DNA of 64,000 nt from Nevskiales bacterium (GCA_028698335.1 JAQVDP010000003.1:49350-113349), one strand, 5' to 3'. Positions 8,896 through 21,100 are shown, counted from the first letter of the stretch. Translations and numbers: made by a program. The notes: generated by a model from the letters alone, not told the origin.

Positions 8896-9786
8896 ATGAG
8901 CAGTACGGCACTCAAAGTCATTGCGGTGGTTTCCGTGCTGGTGGCGGTGATCCTGGCGGTGGTCGGCTATCGCGTCAGCCAGGACTTCGCCGAACGTGCG
9001 GAGCAGGCCCAGGTACAGGTTCAGCAGCAGCAGGTCGAGCAGGTCCTGGCGGTCGTGGCGCTGAAGTCGCTGGCGGCTTACAAGGCCATTCCTCGCGACG
9101 CGGTCGCGCTGGTTCCGGTTTCGGTCGAGCCGGCCGATCCCTACACCAATCTCGAGGACGTCGTCGGCAAGGTGCCGCTGGTGGACATCGATGCCGGTGC
9201 ACCTGTCACGCAGCGTTATTTCAAGGAAGGCAATGTCCTGGCGCGCATCATCCCGCCGAAACACCAGGCGGTGTCGGTCGAGGTCAGCGATGTCATTGCG
9301 GTCGGAGGTTTCGTCAGACCCGGCGACATCGTCGACGTCCTGCTCTACATCCGTGGCGGCGGCGATCAGAAATCGCAATCGAGAGTCCTGCTCAAGGACG
9401 CACGGGTCCTCGCGTACGAGGAACGCATCATCGACCGCCCCGAGGGACTCAAGGACGAGGACGAGAAGCGGCGCGCGCGCGTCCGCACCGCGGTGATCGC
9501 GGTCCCGGAGGATGACACCACGCGACTGATGCTGGGAGCAAGTGTCGGAGAACTGCGTCTGGCCCTGCACAGCCAGAGTATCGAGCTGGCGCAGGGAGAG
9601 GACGGCGAAGGTCTTCCCGTGGCAGATGCCGCCGTGGCAGCGAGCGCCGACAAGAAGGTTCCGGACAAGGCGATCAGTCTGGATGAGCTGGCCCGGATCA
9701 AACCTCCGCCGTCCCGTAAGGTCGTGGTGCGGCCGCGCGTGCAGATCGTGCGGGGAACTGCAAGTGAAACCGTGACCATCAAATAA
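8896..9786 (+). CDS. cpaB: Flp pilus assembly protein CpaB/RcpC
   Basis: 296 residues with an N-terminal membrane anchor (about 5-25), a SAF-like domain (AYKAIPRDAVALVPV to APVTQRYF) and the RcpC/CpaB core with VRPGDIVDVLL. It is a periplasmic, inner-membrane-attached partner of the CpaC secretin and is thought to help gate or assemble the outer-membrane channel. GGAGGG lies upstream of the ATG. Ten nucleotides separate it from the secretin gene, which is the standard order. Confidence 0.93.
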   Translation: MSSTALKVIAVVSVLVAVILAVVGYRVSQDFAERAEQAQVQVQQQQVEQVLAVVALKSLAAYKAIPRDAVALVPVSVEPADPYTNLEDVVGKVPLVDIDAGAPVTQRYFKEGNVLARIIPPKHQAVSVEVSDVIAVGGFVRPGDIVDVLLYIRGGGDQKSQSRVLLKDARVLAYEERIIDRPEGLKDEDEKRRARVRTAVIAVPEDDTTRLMLGASVGELRLALHSQSIELAQGEDGEGLPVADAAVAASADKKVPDKAISLDELARIKPPPSRKVVVRPRVQIVRGTASETVTIK

Positions 9787-9795
9787 GGCTGAGCC

Positions 9796-11130
9796 ATGAA
9801 TAAGGTCCTGATTCGGATATGGGTGGCAGTTGGAATGCTGGCGATGGCGCCGCTCGCCGGTGCCGTCGCGCCGGGGGACGTGATCCTCGTTGAGCAGAAC
9901 ACGCATCGCCTGCAGCGTGCCGATGGTGAGGTGTCGCGAGTCGCCGTCGGCAATCCGGCAATTGCGGACGTCAATGTGATCAACCGCCGTGAAGTGTTGA
10001 TCACCGGCAAGGCGCTCGGTGTGACCAGCCTGATGATCTGGTCGAAGGGCATGACGGCTCCGCGGGAATACCGGATCCGTGTCGGCGCGGTGAAGGATCC
10101 GGTGAAGGTTGCGGTTCCCGATCCGGAACTGTCGCGTGCTGTCATCGACGAGGGCCGCAGTCTGTCCGGACAGCTGCCCAATCTACTGGCGCATCGGCGC
10201 GCGAAGGTTGCGACACAGCTGCCGGCGGACGGGCAGGTGAGTGACCGCAGCGCGGTCGCGCTCGAGACCCAGGTCATGACGCAGGTCAAGATCTCGGACA
10301 TCAGCCGCTCGACGCTGCAGAAGTACGGCCTCAATTTCCTGGTCAACCGCGGGACCACGGGCGCCGTACTGTCCCCGGGAGGGTTCACCAGCGCGACGCG
10401 CGGTGCGTCGGGTTACGAAGTCAATGCGTCCGATGGTATCGCGGCGCCGATCAGCGATGCGTTCAATCTGATTGTCGGGGACGGCAGCAAGAACATCCTC
10501 GGTGTGTTGAGCCTGCTGGAAAGCAAGGGGCTTGCGCGCACGCTGGCCGAGCCGAGCCTGGTCTCGACGAGCGGCCAGACCGCCAGTTATCTGGCCGGCG
10601 GCGAATTTCCGGTGCCGGTCAGTCAGGGTGGTGCCACCGCCGGCGGCATTTCGGTGCAGTACAAGGAATTCGGCGTGCGCCTGACGATTGCGCCGACCAT
10701 TCTGGCGCGTGACCGGATCGCGCTGAAGGTGGCGCCCGAGGTCAGCGATCTCGACTTCACGGCCGGGATCCAGATTGGCGGCGTGTCGGTGCCGGCGTTG
10801 CGTGTCCGGCGGACGGACACCACGGTCGAGCTGGGCGACGGCGAGAGCTTTGTGATTTCCGGTCTGGTCAGCAGCAATCTGACCAACAACGTCGACAAGG
10901 TGCCGTGGCTGGGAGACGTGCCGGTACTGGGCGCACTGTTCAAGGCCACGAGCATCGAACGCGAGGATCGTGAGCTGATCATGGTCGTGACTCCGCATCT
11001 GGTCAGGCCGCTGGCCCGCGACGCCCGCCTGCCGCCGTTGCCGGGGTCGCACTACGACGACTATCGTCCGAGTGCCGCGCAGGTCTTCTTCATGGAGTCC
11101 GGCGACTTCGAATCCGGTTTCAGCCGTTAG
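9796..11130 (+). CDS. cpaC: Outer-membrane secretin CpaC/RcpA of the Tad pilus
   Basis: 444 residues with a cleavable signal peptide (to about AGAVA). A BON-like/pilus-secretin N-domain follows (RVAVGNPAIADVNVI, REVLITGKALGVTSL), then the secretin core with EPSLVSTSGQTASYLAGGEFPVPV and the closing VPWLGDVPVLGALFK motif. It forms the outer-membrane ring through which the Flp fibre leaves. The length and N-domain identify the CpaC branch rather than PilQ or GspD. Confidence 0.95.
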   Translation: MNKVLIRIWVAVGMLAMAPLAGAVAPGDVILVEQNTHRLQRADGEVSRVAVGNPAIADVNVINRREVLITGKALGVTSLMIWSKGMTAPREYRIRVGAVKDPVKVAVPDPELSRAVIDEGRSLSGQLPNLLAHRRAKVATQLPADGQVSDRSAVALETQVMTQVKISDISRSTLQKYGLNFLVNRGTTGAVLSPGGFTSATRGASGYEVNASDGIAAPISDAFNLIVGDGSKNILGVLSLLESKGLARTLAEPSLVSTSGQTASYLAGGEFPVPVSQGGATAGGISVQYKEFGVRLTIAPTILARDRIALKVAPEVSDLDFTAGIQIGGVSVPALRVRRTDTTVELGDGESFVISGLVSSNLTNNVDKVPWLGDVPVLGALFKATSIEREDRELIMVVTPHLVRPLARDARLPPLPGSHYDDYRPSAAQVFFMESGDFESGFSR

Positions 11131-11166
11131 AATCCGCATCCAATTCCAACAACAGCGGACTACGCC

Positions 11167-12357
11167 ATGAAGACGCAGGCAATCGTCGTCGCGGATGATC
11201 CCGTTTACCTCAGCTGGCTGGAAAATGCAGCCGGGCAAAGCGCAGACTTTTCGCTGATTCGCCCCCTCGATGCCGAGGACCTGATCGAGCGGGTGCAGAT
11301 GCTCGGCCGGGTCGACGTCGCCTTCTTTCAGTTCGAGCCCGGAAATCTCGACGCTCGCATCAGCATGATGGAGCGTCTGGCCGAGCGGATGCCGGATCTG
11401 CCCTTGGCCGGCTTGGGCGCCGACAGCAATCCGGACGTGGTCTTGGCTGCAATGCGTGCAGGCGCCCGCGACTTTCTCGTGCTGCGCCGCGACGAAGGGG
11501 ATGTCACGGCGCTGCTCAACAAGCTGCTGCGACGGATGACGCCTGCCGCGCGCACGACTCAGAAGCAGGGGCAATTGTTTGCCGTCTTCGCGGCCAACCC
11601 GGTCGACTCGATCGCATTCGTCGCCGAGCATCTGTCCCTGGCGCTGATCGAAAGCCTGCCGAAATCAGAAACCGTGCTGTTGGTGGACGTCGCGGCGCCG
11701 GCGGGTGCGGCCGCGATCTTTCTCAACATCAACCAGTCGTACAGCGTGCTGGATGCGATCAACGACGTGTACCGGTGTGATCAGACGCTGGTGGAAACGG
11801 CGTTCTCGAAACATGCCAGTGGCCTGTATCTGTTGAGCCTGCCAGAGGATCTTGTCGGGCAGCCGCAGGCCAATTTCGAGGAATTCGTCAATCTTCTGCA
11901 GGTGCTGCGGGGCCTGTTTTCCTGCGTCGTCGTCTCGTTCGACGGGCATCTGCCCCTCGACACGATGGCGGGCATCGTCACCCAGGCGGACCGTTCGGTG
12001 CTGTTGTCGGATCAGTCGATCATCAAGTCGCGGCACAGCAAGTACCTGCTGCGGGCGCTGCGTCTCGAGGACTGCCCGCTTGATCGTACAGCGCTGATCG
12101 TGGACAACTACCGGCACCGTCTCGGACTGGAGCCGGACAACCTCGCCGAGATTCTGGATCTGCCGCTGCTCGGAACGCTGGCGGCCAGCAACGGCAATGC
12201 GCGCATCCAGGCGATGAATGCGGGCGAGTCGATGTTCGTGGTCGCACCCAAGGACCCGTTCTGCGCCAGTATCCGCAGTCTGGCGGGAACGCTGCTCGGT
12301 GGTCATGCCAAGATGGAAGCCGCTTCACAAGGCGTGTTCGGCCGGCTGTTCGGATGA
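11167..12357 (+). CDS. tadZ: TadZ/CpaE-like pilus localisation protein (degenerate ParA/MinD ATPase)
   Basis: 396 residues: an N-terminal receiver-like domain (about 1-130; AAMRAGARDFLVL resembles the end of response-regulator folds) and a C-terminal ParA/MinD-like domain. TadZ/CpaE places the Tad machine, often at the pole. The nucleotide-binding loop expected after the receiver reads FAVFAANPVDSIAF, without the KGGxGKT/S of a deviant Walker A, so ATP binding at the usual site seems lost or atypical. It sits between the secretin and the motor ATPase as in other Tad loci. Confidence 0.88.
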   Translation: MKTQAIVVADDPVYLSWLENAAGQSADFSLIRPLDAEDLIERVQMLGRVDVAFFQFEPGNLDARISMMERLAERMPDLPLAGLGADSNPDVVLAAMRAGARDFLVLRRDEGDVTALLNKLLRRMTPAARTTQKQGQLFAVFAANPVDSIAFVAEHLSLALIESLPKSETVLLVDVAAPAGAAAIFLNINQSYSVLDAINDVYRCDQTLVETAFSKHASGLYLLSLPEDLVGQPQANFEEFVNLLQVLRGLFSCVVVSFDGHLPLDTMAGIVTQADRSVLLSDQSIIKSRHSKYLLRALRLEDCPLDRTALIVDNYRHRLGLEPDNLAEILDLPLLGTLAASNGNARIQAMNAGESMFVVAPKDPFCASIRSLAGTLLGGHAKMEAASQGVFGRLFG

Positions 12358-12378
12358 TGCACAGGGGATGATCGCATC

Positions 12379-13598
<1,220 letters not shown>

Positions 13599-13599
<1 letters not shown>

Positions 13600-14525
13600 T
13601 GGCGATCTACCTCCTGTTCGTTGTGGCCGTCGTTCTTGCGGGTGTCGCAATCTGGCTGTTCGCGCGTGCCGGGCAGCGCGAGCGGGAGGAAGAAGTCCTG
13701 CTGCGCCTGCGGGCGATGGGGGGCGAGGAAGCCTCGGCATACGGCCTTCAGACCGCGGGATCGCAGGTGGCCAATCCGGTCCTGCGATGGGCCTGCCATC
13801 TGGTCTGGCGCACCGGTGCGGACTTGTCGTCGGGCGCAGTGGGGCGGATTCTGCTGGTGGTCGTGTTGTTGATTCCCGCCGCGATCGCACTGTTCGGCCT
13901 GTTCGGGGGGGTGTCCATCGTATCGATTCTGATCGCGTTGGGATGGGGGTATCTGACGCGGCTGGGCGCCCGCCGCCGCAGCCAGATCGTCGAGCAGTTG
14001 CCGACCTTCTTGGAGAGCGTGATCCGGGTCCTGTCCGCCGGCAACACGCTGGACGAGGCGTTGTCGTCGGCGGCGCGCGAGAGCCCGGATCCGATCAAGC
14101 CGCTGTTCCTCAGTGTCAGCCGTCAGGTCCGGCTGGGGGCGCCGGTCGAGTCGGTGTTGCTGGAGATGGCAGAGATCCACCGATTGCGTGAGCTCAAGGT
14201 GATGGCATTGGCGTCGGCGATCAACCGGAAGTACGGAGGCAGCCTGCGGAACGTGCTGCGGAGCCTGATCCAGGCGGTGCGCGCGCGGGACATGGCGGCG
14301 CGCGAGCTGCGGGCGCTGACCGCAGAGACGCGTTTCTCGGCGCTGTTGCTGTCGATCATTCCGGTCGGTTTGATGGCGTTCATCTTTGCCCAGAATCCCG
14401 GCTACTACCAACAGATGTGGGCCGATGCAGCGGGGCGGGCGTTGCTGATCGGGTCGGTGTTGATGCAGGTCGCCGGGGTGTTCGTGATCTTCCGCATGAT
14501 GCGGTCGACCGAGGATGCCTCATGA
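13599..14525 (+). CDS. tadB: Tad inner-membrane platform protein TadB
   Basis: 308 residues of the GspF/TadB family. One to two N-terminal helices precede a cytoplasmic part with the T2SSF core (VEQLPTFLESVIRVLSAGNTLDEAL and following) and two C-terminal membrane helices. It forms the platform with TadC that the TadA motor acts on. It starts one base inside the tadA stop and ends in an ATGA overlap with tadC, so tadA-B-C are translationally coupled. Confidence 0.94.
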
Positions 14526-15460
14526 ACGCACAAGTGTTCGGATTGATGGTGGCCGCCACGATCATCATTGCGATTGTGGGCGTCGGGGCAATGATTCTGT
14601 TGGCCGTTCGCGGTCATGATCGTGCGCGGATTCGGCGCCGCCTGAATCCGGAAGCCGAAGCGGTCCCCGGCTTCGACGAGGCCGAGGAGGCGCCGGTCCT
14701 GTCGTCCATCGCGCGTGGCGGGCGGGCGATCGAAGGCGTCGTCGACAGCGAGGGCGAGAGCGGGCGTCTGATGATTCAGGCCGGATGGCGAAGCACCGAG
14801 CGCCGGCTGATGTGGTATGCGTTTCAGGGGCTGTTGCCCGTTGTGATGGGCGCGCTGGTCATCGCGTTTGCGGTGTTCGGGGAAGCCAAGAACAAGACGA
14901 TGCTGTTGCTGCTGCTGGTGATTGCCGCGGCCATCCTGTCGTTTCTGCTGCCGCGCTGGATTCTGCGTGGCCTCGCGTCGTCGCGTCAGCAGCGCATCAA
15001 GAACGAAGTGCCGCTGTTCATCCATTTGCTGGTGCTGTTGTTCGAAGCGGGCCTGTCGGCGCGGCAGGCGCTCACCAGTCTGGTGCGCGAGGGCAGCGGT
15101 GTACTCCCCGAGTTGGGCCGTGAACTGGAACTGGTCATCCGTCAGCTCGATGCGGGGGCCGAAACCGGCGAGGCGCTCAAGAATCTGTCCGAAGCGATCG
15201 ACGTCGATGACCTCGGGACCGTTCTTGCGGTGCTGCGGCAGGTCGATCGCTATGGTGGTGAAGTCCGTGAGCCGCTGCTCGAGGCCCTGGATGTGATCGA
15301 GGAGCGGCGCAGTCTCGATTTGCGTGAGCGAGTCAACGTGATGTCCGGTCGGATGACGGTGGTGATGGTGCTGTTCTTCTTTCCGGCATTGCTGATCTTC
15401 GTAGCGGGCCCGGCGTTCGTCTCCGTGCTGCGTGCTCTGGGAGAGATCGGCGGTGGTTAG
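14522..15460 (+). CDS. tadC: Tad inner-membrane platform protein TadC
   Basis: 312 residues of the T2SSF fold: N-terminal helix, a central pair of helices (about 100-145), the cytoplasmic helical core (RIKNEVPLFIHLLVLLFEAG, RQALTSLVREG) and a C-terminal helix near LFFFPALLIFVAGPAF. It is the partner of TadB. ATG 14522 overlaps the tadB stop as ATGA; an upstream in-frame extension has no homology and was not used. Confidence 0.93.
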   Translation: MNAQVFGLMVAATIIIAIVGVGAMILLAVRGHDRARIRRRLNPEAEAVPGFDEAEEAPVLSSIARGGRAIEGVVDSEGESGRLMIQAGWRSTERRLMWYAFQGLLPVVMGALVIAFAVFGEAKNKTMLLLLLVIAAAILSFLLPRWILRGLASSRQQRIKNEVPLFIHLLVLLFEAGLSARQALTSLVREGSGVLPELGRELELVIRQLDAGAETGEALKNLSEAIDVDDLGTVLAVLRQVDRYGGEVREPLLEALDVIEERRSLDLRERVNVMSGRMTVVMVLFFFPALLIFVAGPAFVSVLRALGEIGGG

Positions 15461-16160
15461 CCTCCGGACGCAGGTGATCGCCCGCGTGGCGTTGATCGCG
15501 ACGGGCCTGCTGGCCGGTGCCTGTGCGATGCCACAGCCGGTGAACCCGACTGCGGGGGGGGATCGCCCCCGGAATCAGGTCGACAATCCGATCGACAAGG
15601 AGGTCTACCTCGATCTGATTCGGTCGATGCTCGATCAGCGGCAGTATTACGCGGCGTTGGCGCACGTCCAGGAACAGCGGCGCTTGGGTGGTGGTGCGGC
15701 GCAGTTGGATTACCTGGAGGCCGAGGCGCAGCGCCAGCTCGGGCAGACTGCGGAGGCGGATCGCCTGTACCGCGGCCTGTTGCGGGGAGAACTGTCGGGC
15801 GAGGCCTATCACGGGCTGGGCCTGTTGTATGCACGGACGCAGCCGAAACAGGCTCTGGTCTATCTGAAGGAAGCGGCGCGCCGACGGCCCACAGATGCCG
15901 AGATCCGCAACGACTACGGCTATGCGTTGTTGCGGGTGTCGCAATACGATGCGGCGTTGCCGGAGCTGGCGACGGCGATCGAGCTTGCGCCGGAGTTCGA
16001 GACGGCGCGGAACAATCTGGTGCTGCTGATGATCCTCAGGCGCGATGAGGCGTCGGTCAGCAAGATCGTGACAGAGTCCGGCATCCCGCCGGCAACCGTG
16101 GAGCGCTTGCGCCGACAGGCCGCAGGCTTGCAGGCTCGCGCAGCGCAGTCGAGGAGGTGA
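15453..16160 (+). CDS. tadD: TadD-like TPR lipoprotein
   Basis: 235 residues with an export signal ending in LLAGAC, a weak lipobox, followed by several TPR-like helical repeats (YAALAHVQEQRR, AEADRLYRGLL, AYHGLGLLYAR, AEIRNDYGYALLR, YDAALPELATAIEL). TadD proteins are periplasmic TPR lipoproteins needed for pilus assembly, probably acting with the secretin. GTG 15453 was chosen for its GGGAG upstream; it overlaps the tadC end by 8 nt. Confidence 0.88.
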   Translation: MVSLRTQVIARVALIATGLLAGACAMPQPVNPTAGGDRPRNQVDNPIDKEVYLDLIRSMLDQRQYYAALAHVQEQRRLGGGAAQLDYLEAEAQRQLGQTAEADRLYRGLLRGELSGEAYHGLGLLYARTQPKQALVYLKEAARRRPTDAEIRNDYGYALLRVSQYDAALPELATAIELAPEFETARNNLVLLMILRRDEASVSKIVTESGIPPATVERLRRQAAGLQARAAQSRR

Positions 16161-16162
16161 AC

Positions 16163-16441
16163 GTGAAACAGACAGTGCGATTGGTCAGTGCGGCAGTGCT
16201 GGTCGGAGGATGGGCGCTTCCGCTGATGGCGCAGGAACCGGCCGCGGAGCCGCGGATTGGCGATCAGACGCGCCAGTGGCTCGAACTGCAGCAAAGCGGC
16301 AATGCGTCATTGGGGGCGATCCGTCCGATGCCCGGCGACGTGGCGGACAAGGTGTACGAACGTTACCTGAAGAGCTTCGAGGAACCGATTCCGCAGCAAT
16401 TCGATCGCGAGAGCTTCGTCAGCGATACCGGCGGGTCTTGA
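16163..16441 (+). CDS. DUF3613 small exported protein of the Tad locus
   Basis: 92 residues: a signal peptide (to about LPLMAQ) and a short mature part containing IGDQTRQWLELQQSG, the signature of DUF3613 proteins, which occur in Tad loci of gamma- and betaproteobacteria. Function is unknown, but a periplasmic pilus accessory role is likely from context. GTG 16163 follows AGGAGG by 5 nt; tadD stops 2 nt upstream and tadG starts on the last base of this gene. Confidence 0.85.
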   Translation: MKQTVRLVSAAVLVGGWALPLMAQEPAAEPRIGDQTRQWLELQQSGNASLGAIRPMPGDVADKVYERYLKSFEEPIPQQFDRESFVSDTGGS

Positions 16442-18174
16442 TGATCGGTGGGGGGGCTCGTCGGCAGCGCGGAGCGGTCGCCGTCACGGTGGCGGTGGCG
16501 ATCGGCGCCTGCCTGATCGCCGTTGCGTTGGTGATCGACATCGGGCGACTCTACAGCGCCCAGCGGCAGCTGGAGCAGCTTGCAGGAATCGCGGCATTGG
16601 ACGCCGCGCGCGTCACGGGGGGGTGCATGGGGCTCCCGGACGATCCGGCCTTTGCCGCGTTCAGCGAGGCCGATGCCAGTGTTCGGCGCAACCTGGCGGG
16701 CAGCGGAGTGCCCGTCAATATCGCTTCGGTCCGCGTGGGAAGCGAGGTCCGGGCCAGCGACGGCCATCGCTATTTCAGCACGGTACCTGCCGACAGCCAT
16801 GCGGTCGAGGTCGTGTTGTCCCGGCCGGCGCCGGCCCGGATCATCCCGATGATGGACAACGGTGCCGGCGACCGCCGCTTGGTGGCATCCGCTGCCGCGC
16901 AGTCGAGACCGACCGCAACGGTCCACATCGGCACCCGCCTGGCGGAGTTCGATCCAACCTTCCTGAATCGGTTCCTCAGTGAGGCGCTGGGTGGCACTGT
17001 CGACATCGCGGCGGTTGGGTACACCAGCCTGTTCGAGGCCAACGTTCCGTTGGAGGCGATCCTGGATGCGCTTGGCCCGGGGTCGCCAAGCGACGTGTTC
17101 GAGCAGACCGTGTCGGTCGCCGACATCCTGACCGCCGTGGTCGACGCCCTCGCCAACACGGCTGACGCGACCGCTGTCGCGGCAGCGTCGCAGATCGCCG
17201 ATGCCGTTTCATCGACCGCGACGGTGACGCCCGCGCAGTTGGTCGGGATCGAACAGAACCTGGTCAATGTGCTCAGTGGAACCTTGATCAATGCAGGCCA
17301 GCTGACGCTGGCCGCCGCCGCCGCTGCCAGCAGCTCGCCGGTCATCGAGGTGCTGTATGGTTTGCCGCCACCGTTCGGAAACAGCGAGTTCCGCATTCGC
17401 CTGATCGACCCCGGTGAGCAGGTGCCGTTGACGCCGGGTCAGGAAGTGGCGCCCGATGGGACGCCGAACTATGCGTCGACGGCGCAGGGCTTGGTGGAGG
17501 CGACGCTCGGCTTTCGTCTGGATGTTCTCGACACCGAAGTCGTGCTGCCGCTTTGGCTCGAAGTGGCGCAGGCGACCGCGCGGGTGGATGACATCGAATG
17601 TGCGCGAGAGGGGGTGCCCGAAGACACGGTCGTGATCGACGCGCGGACCAGCCTCAGCCGTGTCGGTATCGGTCGTTTCGACGATATCAGCCGTCCGGAG
17701 CCGCAGCCGGAGCCGGCGCCGATCATCGACGCCGATTTCAGCGGTGGCGTGCTCGGGATCCCGGTGCCGGTCCATATCCGCGTGACGGCAGCCGCCTACA
17801 CGGACGTGCCCAGCGAGCGGCGGCGGTTGCCGTTTACATCGCCCTTTGAACCACAGGAAATCGGCGGATCGCTGGAACTCGGGCAGGCATTGGCGAGCCT
17901 GCCCGAGTCGATCGAGTTGCAGGTGGATATCGTGCCGGCCGGCACGGACGGTGGGCTGCTGGCCGGTACCGTGAATGCCGCGCTGCAGTCGACGATCGAC
18001 GTGGCCAAGCCGCTGTTGGAAGCGGCATTGCGGAATCAGCTGGCGGATCTGTTGTTGCCGGCGGGCGATGAGCTGACGCGCCGTGTTCTCGGTAGTATCG
18101 GATTGAGCGTCGGCAACGCCGAGGTCGATGTGATCGAGGTTGTCGCCAAGGAACCCTACATATTTACCCGATAG
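16441..18174 (+). CDS. tadG: TadG-like large pseudopilin
   Basis: 577 residues. The N-terminus RRQRGAVAVTVAVAIGACL followed by VALVIDIGRLY and QLEQLAGIAALDAAR is the TadE/TadG-type prepilin helix (Tad_N-like). A long periplasmic region follows, rich in Ala, Val and Asp, with a QPEPAP hinge near 17.7 kb. TadG is an inner-membrane protein with a large periplasmic domain required for Flp pili. The ATG overlaps the previous stop by one base, so it closes the coupled tad operon. Confidence 0.85.
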   Translation: MIGGGARRQRGAVAVTVAVAIGACLIAVALVIDIGRLYSAQRQLEQLAGIAALDAARVTGGCMGLPDDPAFAAFSEADASVRRNLAGSGVPVNIASVRVGSEVRASDGHRYFSTVPADSHAVEVVLSRPAPARIIPMMDNGAGDRRLVASAAAQSRPTATVHIGTRLAEFDPTFLNRFLSEALGGTVDIAAVGYTSLFEANVPLEAILDALGPGSPSDVFEQTVSVADILTAVVDALANTADATAVAAASQIADAVSSTATVTPAQLVGIEQNLVNVLSGTLINAGQLTLAAAAAASSSPVIEVLYGLPPPFGNSEFRIRLIDPGEQVPLTPGQEVAPDGTPNYASTAQGLVEATLGFRLDVLDTEVVLPLWLEVAQATARVDDIECAREGVPEDTVVIDARTSLSRVGIGRFDDISRPEPQPEPAPIIDADFSGGVLGIPVPVHIRVTAAAYTDVPSERRRLPFTSPFEPQEIGGSLELGQALASLPESIELQVDIVPAGTDGGLLAGTVNAALQSTIDVAKPLLEAALRNQLADLLLPAGDELTRRVLGSIGLSVGNAEVDVIEVVAKEPYIFTR

Positions 18175-18190
18175 AAGAGGTGTGATTGCC

Positions 18191-21100
18191 ATGCGCCCCG
18201 AATCCTGGCGTATGGACAGACTACGGTGGATGACTGGATTGGCGGGCCTTTGCGCGCTGCTGATGGCCGGTCAGGGCGGGTATTGCCTGTCACGCGTGTT
18301 CATGTCGCAGCACATCCTGGACCACGCATTCGTCGGGCAGCAAGCAGAGCGCGAGATTTCCGCGGCGTTGCTGGAAGGGCGCGGAAGCGGGGTATTGCGA
18401 TCGGTGCTCGCCGGCTTGTTGCAGCGCGGTGAGCTGGGGCTCAATTCCCTGGCGGTGCACGACTCCGAAGGGATTTTGCTGAGTCGGGTCGGGGTGCTCG
18501 AGTCGTTCCATCTTCCTGTCGTGCCGGAGGCGCTGCAGGATCGTGCGCGTGACCTGTTTTACGACCTGATCGGCAGCGCTGGAACACGTCGGTTGTATTC
18601 GCCCGAGCATCGATTGCTGGGGCAGGTGGACTACACGATTGCGCCGGGGGCAGTCGAGGGTGTGCACGAGGCTGCGAACGAGACCCTGCGCTTGGTCGGC
18701 TGGACCTCCGCAGGTCTGGCGCTCCCCCTGCTTGCGATGTTCATGCTCGGCGTGCGACGGCAGCGACGCGAGGCGCCGTCCTGGTTGGTGCGAGCCGATC
18801 CGAGCGCGATGAACGGTGCGGATACGGCCGTGCCGGCGCCGGAGGAATTCAGAGCGCGTGCCGGCCAGGTCATGGATGCGCTCGAGTATGCGCTGATTCT
18901 GGCCGGACGCGATGGCCAGGTCCGGCACTGCAACGCGGTTGCGGAACGCCTGACAGGATGGCCCCTGCAGGACGTCAAGGGGCGGCCACTGTTCACGATG
19001 CTACACTTCGTCGATGCCGCGGGCTCGCCCATGCCCAGTCCGGCGGATGAGGTGATGCAGACCGGATCCCGTCTGCCGCCGACGCTGGTGCATCTGCGCA
19101 GTCGTTCCGGGGAGGTCATGCCGATCGAGCTGATGGCGAGTCCGTGGCGTAACCGCCAGGGCGGCACCGACGGTGTGGCGGTCCTGTTCCGGGACGCATC
19201 GCGGCAGGCCCGGGAAGCCGATGCGCTCAGACGCGAGGCGCGACTGTCGCAGGCGGTCGTCGACCATCTCGAGGAAGGTTTGCTGACAACCGATATCGCC
19301 GGGGTCGTGCGCTCGGCCAATGCGCGTGCACAGCGCATGTTCGGTTACCCGCGTGAGGAGCTGGTCGGCTCGACGGTGACCAAGCTGATGCCGGTTCCGT
19401 TTCTCAACACGCCCAGCGTCCGCATCTCGGACTACGTGGCGAATCGCCGTGCCACCGCCCATCTGCCGAAGGTGGTCGGATGGCGCAAGGACGCGACGAC
19501 GTTTCCGGTCGAGCTCTGGGTTCAGCCGATGCGCGCCGACGGCGCCGAGGGGCTGGTCGTGGTGGTGCGCGACATCAGCGAACGTCTGCGCGGAGAGAAT
19601 CTCGCCAGTCGTCTCGGTCGCCTGCTCGACAATGCGGCCGAGGAGATCTACATCTTTGATGCCCAGTCCCTGAACTTCCTTGAGGTCAACCGGGGCGCGC
19701 GCAGCAACCTCGGGTACAAGGCGGACGAGCTGGCGCGGATGACGCCGCTGGACATCAGCGCGGATCTCGAGGAGGAGGTCTTTCAGGCATATCTCTCCAA
19801 GCTGCGCGGAGGTGAGCAGGATCACCTGGTCTATCGTTGCCAGCACCGGCGCAGCGACGCGACGACTTATCCCGTCGAAGTCCGCCTGAACTTCTCGCGG
19901 CAGGAAGAGCCGCCGGTCTTCATGGCGATCGCCGCGGACATCTCCGAGCGGATCGCCGCCGAGGACAAGCTCAACCGGTTGGCTCACTTCGATGCGCTGA
20001 CCGGCCTGCCGAACCGGGTGATGCTGTACGACCGGCTGCAGCAGGCCTTGCTGGCGACCGAGCGCGATCCAAGGTTGCTGGGCGTGTTCTTCCTCGATCT
20101 CGACCGTTTCAAGCAGATCAACGATCTGCACGGCCATGAGGCCGGCGATCAGGTTCTGAAGGCGGTCGCCGATCGCCTTGTGTCGACGATGCGACCGTCC
20201 GACACCGTGGCGCGGCTCGCAGGCGACGAGTTCGTGATTCTCGCGCCCGGGCTGCGCAGTCCGGACGATGCCGCCGCGTTGGCGCAGAAGCTGTTGGATC
20301 GCTTCGCCCAGCCCCTGGATCTGCCGGGACTGTCGATCACCAGCCGGCCGAGCATCGGCATCACTCTGTATCCGATCGACGACAGCGATCTGGAAGGTCT
20401 TTTGCGGCACGCCGACAACGCGATGTACGAGGCCAAACAGGCGGGGCGGGGCTGTTATCGGATGTTTTCGACGGAGGTCGATCCGGAGCGCCGTCGCCGG
20501 CTCGAACTCGAGCGGGAGATTCACGCGGGCGTGGCGCTCAATCAGTTCAGGCTCAAGGTGGCGCCGGCGGTGGCGAGCGACGGCCGCCCGGTCGCGTTGT
20601 TGACGAGCCTGAGCTGGCAGCATCCCCGGTATGGTGAGGTCTTGCAGACCGAGGTGCTGCAGGCTGCAGCGCGAGCCGGACTGGTCGCGGACATGGAGCT
20701 GTGGTTGATCTGCCAGGTCTGTGAGTATTTCGCGTCCGGTCCGGGGCGTGCTTCCGAGCTGCCGGCAGTCGTCTCGGTTTCCGGTTGGCAGCTGCGCGAC
20801 CGCGAATTCGTCGCGCACGTGCTGGAGCTGCTGGACCGCTATCAGGTCAGCGGTGAGCGCCTGGTCCTGGCACTGACGCCGGACGGTTTCGTCGAGGCCA
20901 GAACCCGCCACGCCGATGCGCGCAAGCTGTTCGAAAGGGGGATGCGGCTGGGGCTGCGTGACTTCAACGTCTTTCCCGAACTCGACGACGAGCGGGCGCC
21001 GTGCCTGGCGCTGGTCGACGCCGGCGCGCGCGATGGATCCAGGGTGCTGGCGGAACTCGCCCGAACCTCGCCAGCGGAGATCAAGCTGATCGCGACCGGT

